Source: Paraburkholderia megapolitana (GTDB lineage Bacteria; Pseudomonadota; Gammaproteobacteria; Burkholderiales; Burkholderiaceae). Taken from it: a DNA stretch of 64,000 bases. A program made the position numbers and the translations under genes. The number at the start of each line of letters is the position of its first letter. The first letter of the stretch is position 1. Positions 26,274 through 33,518 of the stretch are shown here, in pieces. The DNA lies in assembly GCF_007556815.1 (NCBI RefSeq), contig NZ_CP041745.1, forward strand, positions 930,001 to 994,000. Reading direction: 5' to 3'. A model generated the notes under the pieces. The model was not told the origin of the DNA. It worked only from the letters and a program-made list of their open reading frames with translations, and made no database searches.

Positions 26274-26732
26274 GTGGAATCTATTGTTTTTCGTTCGGCG
26301 TTGCTCTCCGATGTTCCCGCTATCGTCGCGTTGCTTGCCGACGACGCAATCGGCAGTCACCGCGAAGTGTTGGGCGAACCGCTCGACAGCCGGTACGTCG
26401 AGGCTTTTCGCGCCATTGAAGCCGATACGAACCAGCGGTTAGTGGTCGTGGTCGACGGCAACGAGGTGATCGGCACGCTGCAACTTTCGTTTGTTCCGGG
26501 GCTCGCCCGGACGGGCATGTGGCGCGGGCAGATCGAAGCGGTGCGCATCGCGGCGCATCGCCGTGCTTCGGGTCTTGGCCAGCGCATGATCGAATGGGCC
26601 ATCGAAGAATGCCGGGCGCGCCACTGCGGGCTCGTTCAACTGACTACCGACAAGAGCCGGGCGGACGCGCAGCGGTTTTATGACAGGCTTGGTTTCACTG
26701 CGAGTCATGAGGGTTACAAGCTGGCGTTGTAA
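26274..26732 (+). CDS. GNAT-family N-acetyltransferase
   Basis: 152 residues from a GTG start at 26274 with AAGG eight bases upstream; there is no usable ATG in this frame. The fold signature is clear: VFRSALLSDVPAIVALLADD at the N-terminus, the acetyl-CoA loop in EAVRIAAHRRASGLGQRMIEWAIEECRARHCGLVQLTTDKSRADAQRFYDRLGF. The Q/RxxGxG/A loop is represented by RRASGLG. It transfers an acetyl group from acetyl-CoA to an amine, and the acceptor is unknown. It starts 29 nt after the membrane hydroxylase. Confidence 0.9.
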   Translation: MESIVFRSALLSDVPAIVALLADDAIGSHREVLGEPLDSRYVEAFRAIEADTNQRLVVVVDGNEVIGTLQLSFVPGLARTGMWRGQIEAVRIAAHRRASGLGQRMIEWAIEECRARHCGLVQLTTDKSRADAQRFYDRLGFTASHEGYKLAL

Positions 26733-26789
26733 AGCGCGGGGTGCGGCGACTTTCGTATCGTCTTGCGGTGCGTTACGCGCTTACCGCTC

Positions 26790-27422
26790 TTACCGCGCTC
26801 TCTGCGCCAGCGCCCCGGTTGCGCCGTCGGCCAGCAGTTCGCCGACTCTTGCGCGCAGCATCGGCAGAATTTCACGATCGAACCACGGGTGTCGTACGAA
26901 CCAGGCCACGTTGCGCGGCGACGGATGAGGCAACGCGATGACGGCTGGCGCATAGTCGCGCCATGCCGCGACCGTGTCGGCGAGCGATTCCTTGCGGCGC
27001 TCCGCGAGGAAATGCCGCTGTGCGTATTGGCCGATCAGCAACGTCAGCTCGATATGCGGCATCAACGCAAGCACCCTGTCGAGCCATAGCGGCGCGCACT
27101 CGGGCCGCGGCGGCAAGTCGCCGCTCTTGCCTTTGCCTGGATAGCAGAAACCCATCGGCACAATTGCGAACTGCGTTTCATCGTAGAAGGTCGTGTCGTC
27201 GACGTCGAGCCATGTGCGCAGCCGCTTGCCACTTGCGTCGTTCCACGGGATACCGCTCGCGTGTACGCGGGCACCGGGTGCTTGTCCGACAATCAGAATG
27301 CGCGCTTTCGTAGACGCCCTTACGACCGGACGCGGGCCGTGTGGAAGATGAGCGGCGCAGACCGTGCACGCGCGGATTTCGCGCAGCAGCGTGTCGAGCG
27401 GGGTGGGGGGCGACGCGGGCAT
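26790..27422 (-). CDS. Uracil-DNA glycosylase family protein
   Basis: 210 residues from the ATG at 27422. It belongs to the UDG superfamily with the N-terminal cysteine motif CTVCAAHLP (family 4-like, [4Fe-4S] type partly kept), then VGQAPGARVHASGIPWNDASGKRLRTWL, corresponding to the active-site GQAPG/GxxPG motif with the following DASG. The C-terminal LPHPSPRN box (HPSPRN) is the second active-site motif. These proteins remove uracil from DNA; some subgroups act on other bases or bind single-stranded DNA. A further upstream start in the same frame would add unrelated Pro-rich sequence and was rejected. Confidence 0.88.
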   Translation of the reverse strand: MPASPPTPLDTLLREIRACTVCAAHLPHGPRPVVRASTKARILIVGQAPGARVHASGIPWNDASGKRLRTWLDVDDTTFYDETQFAIVPMGFCYPGKGKSGDLPPRPECAPLWLDRVLALMPHIELTLLIGQYAQRHFLAERRKESLADTVAAWRDYAPAVIALPHPSPRNVAWFVRHPWFDREILPMLRARVGELLADGATGALAQRAR

Positions 27423-27548
27423 GGGTATCGGTGGGGGCGCGGATACGTAGGTGGCAAGTGTATCGCGGGCCGCTGCTTGCTCTCGTGATTGTGTACTGCT
27501 GAAATATGCGGGTCTGAAGTGATTGGACCCAAGGCCAAGGAGGGCATC

Positions 27549-27812
27549 GTGCTGTATCCCACCTATATCCAGCCCGGCGACGCGAAACACGCGCACGGCA
27601 TCGAGTTTCCCGACTTTCCCGGCTGCTATTCGGCCGCTGACGACTGGGCCGATATTCCGGCCAATGCACAGGAAGCTGCGGAAGCTCATTTTGCAGATGG
27701 TGAGCCGGTTCCGGCACCGTCAGCGCTCGAGCAGTGGTTGAGCCATCCAGATTACCAGGGCGGTGCGTGGATGCTTATCGACATCGACTTGTCGAAGATC
27801 AAAAACGCCTAG
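27549..27812 (+). CDS. HicB-like antitoxin-type protein (solitary)
   Basis: 87 residues from a GTG at 27549; AGGAGG ends five bases before it, a strong ribosome site that decides this start over an ATG/GTG further upstream. The N-terminal half has the HicB partial RNase-H-like fold: YPTYIQPGDAKHAHGIEFPDFPGCYSAADDWADIPANAQEAAEAHF, with the FPDFPGC motif. HicB normally neutralises an adjacent HicA RNA-cleaving toxin, but no HicA frame was seen nearby. The C-terminal part lacks a recognisable DNA-binding motif, so this may be an orphan or a HicB-like protein of another function. A glycine riboswitch begins 78 nt after its stop. Confidence 0.75.
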   Translation: MLYPTYIQPGDAKHAHGIEFPDFPGCYSAADDWADIPANAQEAAEAHFADGEPVPAPSALEQWLSHPDYQGGAWMLIDIDLSKIKNA

Positions 27813-27889
27813 TCAGAAACGCCACCGCCAAAGCGCCCCTCTTGCACAAACCCCGCGCTTTGTATAACGTTCCGGTGTTCATCAACGCA

Positions 27890-28076
27890 GCGCGGAAGAG
27901 ATCGCCCGGTTTTCACGGACGACGCCGACGGAGCAACCGCCCCGGAAACTCTCAGGCACCCAGGACCGCGCAGCAAGAACATCTGGAGAGCGGCGCTGTT
28001 GTTCACGCGCCCACCGAAGGGGATTTCCGCGCCGCCACGGCAGGGAAGAAACTCTCAGGTCCACGGACAGATGGGG
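27890..28076 (+). ncRNA. Tandem glycine riboswitch
   Basis: Two aptamers in series. The first contains GCCGACGGAGCAACCGCC followed by GGAAACTCTCAGGCA and AGGACCGC; the second has CTGGAGAGC, ACCGAAGGGG, then AAACTCTCAGGTCCACGGACAGA. These are the invariant elements of glycine riboswitches. The pair sits in the leader of the dadA-like gene, whose ATG is about 45 nt after the second aptamer. Glycine presumably switches on expression of this amino-acid oxidoreductase. Confidence 0.93.
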
Positions 28077-28120
28077 CATCGACGCCAACCGGCGATGCTC
28101 AACTCTTTCTGGACCTTGTC

Positions 28121-29350
28121 ATGCACCATATCGCCATCATCGGCGCCGGTATTACCGGCGTCACGACTGCCTACGCCCTGCGCAAACGCGGATTCGACGT
28201 CACCCTCATCGAGCGCCATCGCTACGCCGCGATGGAAACTTCGTTTGCGAATGGCGGCCAGTTGTCCGCGAGTAACGCGGAAGTGTGGAACAGCACGTCG
28301 ACCGTGCTCAAAGGGCTGCGCTGGATGTTCACCGCGGATGCCCCGCTCCTGCTCAGCCTCAAACCGAGCTGGCACAAGTACTCGTGGATGGCCGAGTTTC
28401 TCGCGCAGATTCCACGGTATCGCGCGAATACCGTCGAGACCGTCAGGCTCGCGATCAAGGCGCGCGAGTTTCTTTTCTCGATCGCCGAACGCGAGCACAT
28501 CGATTTCGATCTGGAAACGCGCGGCATTCTGCACTTGTATCCGGATCGTCGCGGGTTCGAAGCGGCGTCGAAGGTGAACGTGCTGCTGCGTGAAGGCGGG
28601 CTCGATCGTCGTGCCGTCACCGATGGCGAGATCCACGCGATCGAACCGACGCTAACCAGCAACTTCTACGGCGGTTTCTTTACACCGTCCGATTCCACCG
28701 GCGACATTCACAAATTCACGCGCGGCCTCAGCGACGCGTGCGTGCGCGACGGTGTGCGTTTTCTGTATGACACGGAGATTGCCGACATCACGCAGCGTAG
28801 CGACGGTCGCTTCGAAATCGTTGCAACGCAGCCGGACGCACCGTCGAACGGCGATCGCTACGACAGCGTGATCGTGTGTGCCGGCGCGCATAGCCGACAG
28901 TTTGCGGCGATGCTTGGCGATCACGTGAATGTGTACCCGGTGAAGGGTTACTCGATCACCGTCTGTCTCGACGATGAAACCAGCCGCCGCAGTGCGCCGT
29001 GGGTGAGCCTGCTCGACGATGGCGCGAAGATCGTCACCAGTCGTTTGGGCGCCGATCGCTTTCGCGTTGCGGGCACAGCGGAAATCAACGGCTTCAATCG
29101 CGACATTCGCGCGGAACGCATTGCGCCGTTGATCAACTGGACGCGTCGGCATTTTCCGGAAGTGTCGACGTCGCGCGTCGTGCCGTGGGCGGGGCTGCGG
29201 CCGATGATGCCGGGCATGCTGCCCAAAGTAGGACCGGGCAGGCGGCGCGGCGTGTTCTACAACACGGGACATGGGCACCTTGGCTGGACGCTTTCGGCGG
29301 CGACGGCGGAAGGCGTCGCGCTGGCAGTCGAGGCGTCGCTCGGGCATTGA
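28121..29350 (+). CDS. dadA: FAD-dependent D-amino-acid dehydrogenase (DadA-like), glycine-riboswitch-controlled
   Basis: 409 residues from the ATG at 28121, which directly follows the riboswitch. The N-terminus carries the FAD-binding GAGITGVTTAYALRKRGFDVTLIER (GxGxxG) and the FANGGQLSASNAEVW motif of DadA. The C-terminus contains WAGLRPMMPGMLPKVGP and the GHGHLGWTLSAATAEG motif. The enzyme oxidises D-amino acids (classically D-alanine) or glycine to the 2-oxo acid plus ammonia. Control by a glycine sensor suggests glycine, or D-amino acids linked to it, as the physiological substrate. Known DadA is slightly longer (about 420-430). The frame is open upstream through the riboswitch, but that is non-coding. 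Confidence 0.92.
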   Translation: MHHIAIIGAGITGVTTAYALRKRGFDVTLIERHRYAAMETSFANGGQLSASNAEVWNSTSTVLKGLRWMFTADAPLLLSLKPSWHKYSWMAEFLAQIPRYRANTVETVRLAIKAREFLFSIAEREHIDFDLETRGILHLYPDRRGFEAASKVNVLLREGGLDRRAVTDGEIHAIEPTLTSNFYGGFFTPSDSTGDIHKFTRGLSDACVRDGVRFLYDTEIADITQRSDGRFEIVATQPDAPSNGDRYDSVIVCAGAHSRQFAAMLGDHVNVYPVKGYSITVCLDDETSRRSAPWVSLLDDGAKIVTSRLGADRFRVAGTAEINGFNRDIRAERIAPLINWTRRHFPEVSTSRVVPWAGLRPMMPGMLPKVGPGRRRGVFYNTGHGHLGWTLSAATAEGVALAVEASLGH

Positions 29351-29395
29351 GCGCGGTAACCGCTAGAATCGCGGTTTTAGCCCGGAAAAACGCCC

Positions 29396-30850
29396 ATGTC
29401 TTTTGCCTCGCTTGGCCTGATCGAGCCGTTGCTGCGTAATCTGCAGGATCTCGATTACCAGACCCCTACGCCGGTGCAGGCCAAGGCGATTCCTGTTGTG
29501 CTCGATGGCAAGGACGTCATGGCTGCGGCGCAGACCGGCACGGGTAAAACGGCCGGTTTTGCGCTGCCGCTGCTGCAACGGCTGGTGCAACACGGCCCGG
29601 CAGTGTTCAGCAACCGAGCGCGTGCTCTGGTGCTGGTGCCCACGCGCGAACTGGCTGAGCAAGTGCTGCAAAGCTTTATCGATTACGGCAAAGGGCTCGA
29701 CTTACGATTTCTTGCCGCCTATGGCGGCGTGAGTATCAACCCGCAGATGATGACGTTGCGCAAAGGCGTCGATGTGCTCGTTGCTACGCCTGGCCGTTTG
29801 CTGGATCTGAATCGCCAGAACGCAGTGCAGTTCGATCAGGTGCAAACGCTGGTGCTGGATGAAGCCGATCGCATGCTGGATCTGGGCTTTGCACGCGAAC
29901 TCAACGCCGTCTTTGCTGCGTTACCCACTCAACGCCAGACCTTGCTGTTTTCGGCCACGTTTAGCGATGAGATTCGTGCCATGGCGGCGAGCATTTTGCG
30001 CGCCCCGGTCCATATCAGCGTCAGCCCGCCCAATGCCACGGCCAGCAGGATCAAGCAGTGGGTGGTGACGGTGGATAAAAAGAACAAGCCTGACCTCTTC
30101 ATGCACCTTGTGGCGGAGAACAACTGGCAGCATGCGCTGGTGTTCGTCAAAACGCGCAACGGCGTGGAGTACCTGGCGGCCATGCTCGATGAAGCGGGCT
30201 ATGCGGTCGACACCATCCACGGCGACAAACCGCAACCCGCGCGTCTGCGTGCGCTGGAGCGCTTCAAGACCGGCGAAGTACAGATGCTGGTCGCCACCGA
30301 TGTGGCTGCGCGCGGGCTCGATATCGACGACCTGCCGCTCGTGATCAACGTCGATCTGCCGATCGTGGCGCAAGACTATGTGCATCGTATTGGCCGTACT
30401 GGTCGTGCGGGTGCTAGTGGTGTGGCGGTGTCGCTTGTGTGTGCCGATGAAGCGCCGCAACTGGCCGCGATTGAAGCGCTGATCCGGCAGACGTTGCGGC
30501 GGGAAGAGGAGCCGGGTTTTGAAGCTGAGCATCGCGTGCCGCAGACTAGTTCTACAGGCGAGATTATCAAGAAGCCTAAAAAGCTTAAGAAGCCTAAGGT
30601 GCTGCAAGCTGCGCCGGGTGCTGTGCAGGTGCCTGGCAAAAAACCGCGGGTGCAAAGTGGCGAAGACAAACGCAAGCCTGCGGCGCAGCGCGTTCTGGCT
30701 GCAGGTAAAAGTACAAGCGGCACAGGCTTCTCCGGCGGTAATCCATTCAGCGTGCAAAAACCACGCAGCAAACCCGCCAGCAAGCCGGTTGCGGGTTCAC
30801 GTAAGCCGGCTGGCAAATCCGCCGGTGGTCGTGGCAAACGTCAACCCTGA
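29396..30850 (+). CDS. DEAD-box ATP-dependent RNA helicase (RhlE-like)
   Basis: 484 residues. Canonical motifs in order: Q motif (FASLGLIEPLLRNL, TPVQAKAIP), motif I AQTGTGKT, Ia PTRELAEQV, Ib TPGRLLDL, II DEAD in VLDEADRMLDLGF, III SAT, then DVAARGLDI and motif VI HRIGRTGRAG. A basic, Lys/Ser/Gly-rich C-terminal tail (about 395-484) follows, typical of RhlE proteins and used for RNA contact. It unwinds RNA duplexes in ribosome assembly or RNA decay. Named RhlE-like rather than a firm symbol because Burkholderia genomes carry several paralogs. Confidence 0.93.
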   Translation: MSFASLGLIEPLLRNLQDLDYQTPTPVQAKAIPVVLDGKDVMAAAQTGTGKTAGFALPLLQRLVQHGPAVFSNRARALVLVPTRELAEQVLQSFIDYGKGLDLRFLAAYGGVSINPQMMTLRKGVDVLVATPGRLLDLNRQNAVQFDQVQTLVLDEADRMLDLGFARELNAVFAALPTQRQTLLFSATFSDEIRAMAASILRAPVHISVSPPNATASRIKQWVVTVDKKNKPDLFMHLVAENNWQHALVFVKTRNGVEYLAAMLDEAGYAVDTIHGDKPQPARLRALERFKTGEVQMLVATDVAARGLDIDDLPLVINVDLPIVAQDYVHRIGRTGRAGASGVAVSLVCADEAPQLAAIEALIRQTLRREEEPGFEAEHRVPQTSSTGEIIKKPKKLKKPKVLQAAPGAVQVPGKKPRVQSGEDKRKPAAQRVLAAGKSTSGTGFSGGNPFSVQKPRSKPASKPVAGSRKPAGKSAGGRGKRQP

Positions 30851-30904
30851 TTCGTGGGGCGAGTAACGTCAGCCATAGACCTCGCCGAGCTTTTCACACC
30901 GACG

Positions 30905-31489
30905 TCAAGGCATCAGTACCGTGTCGACGACATGAATCACGCCGTTCGATTGCATCACGTCGCCAATCGTCACATGCGCGACGTCGCCCTTGTCGTCGGT
31001 GATCGCCCACCCCTTGCCGTCCTTGCTGACGATCAGCGAATCGCCCTCGACCGTTTTCAGGCTCGCCTTGCCGCCACCCTGATCGACTGCCATCGCGAGG
31101 TCGTGCGCGGTGATGCGACCCGGTACGACGTGATACGTGAGCACTTTCACGAGCGTTGCCTTGTTCTCCGGCTTGAGCAGCGTCTGGACGGTTCCGGGCG
31201 GCAATGCGGCAAATGCCTCGTTGGTCGGTGCGAAGACCGTGAAGGGTCCGGTGCCCGACAGCGTATCCACGAGACCGCCTGCCTTGACGGCTGCTACCAG
31301 CGTCGTGTGGTCTTTCGAATTCACCGCGTTGGCAATGATATTTTTCGACGGGTACATCGCGGCGCCGCCGACTTCTACCGTATTGTCGGTGGACATCGAT
31401 CCGGCCGTCGCGGCGGGCACGACCGTTCCCAACGCCAGTGCGAGCGCGAGCATCGCACCGATGGTCTTCATCTGGTTACAGGATTGCAT
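30905..31489 (-). CDS. Secreted fasciclin (FAS1) domain protein
   Basis: 194 residues from the ATG at 31489 (GGAGAA just upstream), with a signal peptide ending near ATAGS. The mature protein is a single FAS1 domain: NAVNSKDHTTLVAAVKAGGLVDTLSGTGPFTVFAPTNEAFAALPPGTVQTLL, then the H-box YHVVPG and the C-terminal VIHVVDTVLMP. FAS1 proteins are extracellular adhesion or cell-envelope proteins. It lies 128 nt behind a sigma factor/anti-sigma pair. That arrangement parallels mycobacterial SigK-RskA, which controls the fasciclin proteins MPT70 and MPT83. Confidence 0.9.
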   Translation of the reverse strand: MQSCNQMKTIGAMLALALALGTVVPAATAGSMSTDNTVEVGGAAMYPSKNIIANAVNSKDHTTLVAAVKAGGLVDTLSGTGPFTVFAPTNEAFAALPPGTVQTLLKPENKATLVKVLTYHVVPGRITAHDLAMAVDQGGGKASLKTVEGDSLIVSKDGKGWAITDDKGDVAHVTIGDVMQSNGVIHVVDTVLMP

Positions 31490-31538
31490 TTCGGTTCTCC
31501 CCGAAAGATCGACGCTTCCGGACTGGAAGCAATCGGAG

Positions 31539-31565
31539 ATACGGGTCGAACGAACCGACGGATGC
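31539..31565 (-). promoter_or_regulatory. Possible ECF (SigK-type) promoter of the fasciclin gene
   Basis: On the minus strand GCATCC, 15 nt, CCGTAT, ending 50 nt before the fasciclin ATG. Mycobacterial SigK promoters carry CCATCC and CCGAAT elements with similar spacing. The match is imperfect and rests on memory of that consensus. Confidence 0.3.
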
Positions 31566-31617
31566 ACGTACTTCGATAAATACACAGACATGCGAAGTGC
31601 GTTGCCGCAGAAACGGC

Positions 31618-32349
31618 TTATGCACCACCAATTCCCCCTTTCGCGAGCACGGGCCCGGTTGGCTGTCCGGTAGGCGACCCGCCGTACGGTTCCAGCGACA
31701 CAGCGAGGATGGCCCGAGGGTCCAGTTGTGCGAGTCGGGCTGGCGGCAGCGTGACGATAGTCGGCCGGTCGGCGGCGATCACACCGAGCGAGACAGGTCG
31801 AGCGCCCGACGGGATGAGCCACAGCTCGGTGGAACGACCGGCGGCGACTGCCGTGCCGCTCGCCGGAACGATCACCATGCGGGCACGCTGAACGTCGACG
31901 GTAGCGGTCCATCCTGCTCCACCGTCTTCACGGCCGATATTCGCAACCAGGTAGCCGCTATTGCCCGGCACCTCCGGCACCGCGACGGGTCCACGCCAGA
32001 CAGGCACCACGGCCACGATTGCCAGCACCACAGCCGCGACGCTCGAACCGATACCGACCCAGCGCCACAAGCGAACGTTGTCCCACAGCCTCGCGCGAGG
32101 CCGATACGGCGCGGCCGACGCGAAACCGAGTTCGGACTGGATGCGCGCCAGCACATAGGGCGCCGGCGCGATCTCGCCGACATCCTCGCTCAGCGGCACC
32201 AGGCGTTCCTGCCAGCGCGCTACGTTCGCGGCGAGCCGGGGGTCGTGCTGCATCGCCTCCTCGATCTGCCTGCGCTCGTCAGCGTCGAGCACGCCCAGTG
32301 CATACTCGGCGCACCGCAGTTCGTCGGGATCGTGTGAGGGCGTATTCAT
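31618..32349 (-). CDS. Anti-sigma factor, RskA family
   Basis: 243 residues. The cytosolic N-terminal sigma-binding domain (about 1-75) has the RskA pattern DELRCAEYALGVLDADERRQIEEAMQHDPRLAANVARWQERLVPL. A single transmembrane helix (about 97-118) leads to an extracytoplasmic C-terminal RskA domain with the VVIPAS-type and ELWLIPSGARPVSLGV motifs. It holds the neighbouring ECF sigma factor inactive at the membrane until proteolysis. Its ATG overlaps the sigma-factor stop by four bases (32346-32349), so the two are translated together in fixed ratio. Confidence 0.9.
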   Translation of the reverse strand: MNTPSHDPDELRCAEYALGVLDADERRQIEEAMQHDPRLAANVARWQERLVPLSEDVGEIAPAPYVLARIQSELGFASAAPYRPRARLWDNVRLWRWVGIGSSVAAVVLAIVAVVPVWRGPVAVPEVPGNSGYLVANIGREDGGAGWTATVDVQRARMVIVPASGTAVAAGRSTELWLIPSGARPVSLGVIAADRPTIVTLPPARLAQLDPRAILAVSLEPYGGSPTGQPTGPVLAKGGIGGA

Positions 32350-32945
32350 TGATCGAGGCAGGTTTTGAGCTGAATCAGGCTACGCCGGATCCAGCTTTTC
32401 ATGGTACCGAGCGGCACGCTCAGGCGCACAGCCAGTTCGGCATACGTCGCACCCGTAAAAAAGGCTTCTCGTACGAGGGTTCCCTGCTGGGCGGGCAGTG
32501 CGTCGAGGCACCGTTCCAGGCGCCGCTTCTCCTGACTGCGCTCTGCCATTGCGGCCGGCGAAGGATGCTCGTCGGCGAGTTCCTCTTCCATCGATGCGTC
32601 CAGCGGTTCCTCGCGGCGGCGCCGTAAGCGATCGATGGCCCGGTTGCGCGCGATGGTCGCGAGCCAGGTAACGGCGCTGGCGAGCCCTGGGTCGAAGCTT
32701 GCAGCCTGGCGCCATACCGTGACATAGACGTCTTGAAGCACTTCTTCGGCTTCACCGCGATCGCGCAGCATTCTCACGCACACGCCGAACAGTTTGGCGG
32801 AGGTGCGTTGATAGAGCGCGGCGAATGCTGCCTGGTCGCCTTCGCCCGCCTCATGCAACAGGCGGTTCAGCTCATTGCGGCGATGGGCCTCAACTCCGTT
32901 CAACAGACGGTCGTCATCGGTCGCTGCATTTCGTTGCATGTCCAT
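32346..32945 (-). CDS. ECF-type RNA polymerase sigma factor (SigK-like)
   Basis: 199 residues from the ATG at 32945, chosen because AGGGAG stands a few bases before it; an ATG 23 codons upstream would add a non-conserved stretch. The protein has sigma-2 (FAALYQRTSAKLFGVCVRMLRDRGEAEEVLQDVYVTVW and the RNRAIDRLRRRRE DNA-contact segment) and sigma-4 (TYAELAVRLSVPLGTMKSWIRRSLIQL) and no other region, as in ECF factors. The RskA-type anti-sigma partner is encoded right behind it. It likely drives this operon and the fasciclin gene in response to an envelope signal. Confidence 0.9.
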   Translation of the reverse strand: MDMQRNAATDDDRLLNGVEAHRRNELNRLLHEAGEGDQAAFAALYQRTSAKLFGVCVRMLRDRGEAEEVLQDVYVTVWRQAASFDPGLASAVTWLATIARNRAIDRLRRRREEPLDASMEEELADEHPSPAAMAERSQEKRRLERCLDALPAQQGTLVREAFFTGATYAELAVRLSVPLGTMKSWIRRSLIQLKTCLDQ

Positions 32946-33038
32946 CGCGCTCCCTGCGGGTTGGCTGCGCGTAATCGGGAATAACAGCAACGTCGCCGTG
33001 TGGTGGCCACTCAAAGCGCGTGCTGTCTGCGCATGTGG

Positions 33039-33187
33039 TCATCGCCTGCTCGACGAAAACCAGACGATCATCGCCATCGGTACCGGAAGCGCAATACTGA
33101 GTACCACCTGACTGACGATCAAGGCCCGGGTCGGATTCGCACCAAAACCGATTACAACAAATGCCGGCAACATTGTCACGAACCGTC
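33039..33187 (-). pseudogene. Relic of an NRAMP-family (mntH-like) metal transporter gene
   Basis: Reading the minus strand from 33187 gives RFVTMLPAFVVIGFG, then ANPTRALIVSQVVLSIALPVP and MAMIVWFSSSRR before a stop at 33039. This is the conserved region around the penultimate helices of NRAMP Mn/Fe transporters (xxTxALVxSQVVLSxxLPxP). A stop codon (TGA where Arg is expected) stands right before it, and the upstream coding sequence is gone. Only about 50 codons remain, so the gene is decayed. It lies just upstream of the ECF sigma gene. Confidence 0.7.
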
Positions 33188-33518
33188 ATCGCAGGCGCGA
33201 AGACAAACCGTCTTTCAACGAAGAGCGAAATCACCTTCCGGAGAGACGGCGAGTCCTCATTGACCTCTACGGAGCGGATGGATCGACGGATGCAGGCGAA
33301 CAAAAATATAGTCGACGACGCCGCGCGATAGCGTCGATCGGCGGCGCAGGGTAGAGAGGCAGTTCGCGACGAACGTCGGCGAATGAGAGGAGCCCGGTAG
33401 TGGCGGGCGGCCGGGTTCCAGCAGGAAGTATCGGCCGCACGGATTTTTGCACGAACTGTGGCGATGGTTTTTCACCTATCCGCCACAGTTCTCACTTTCT
33501 GCAGTACCTGATGACACT
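33188..33518. other. Intergenic region without recognised genes
   Basis: About 330 nt between the NRAMP relic and the glycoside-hydrolase gene. Small frames on both strands show no ribosome site or family pattern. Part of it may be further decayed transporter sequence, but I could not read it. Confidence 0.4.
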
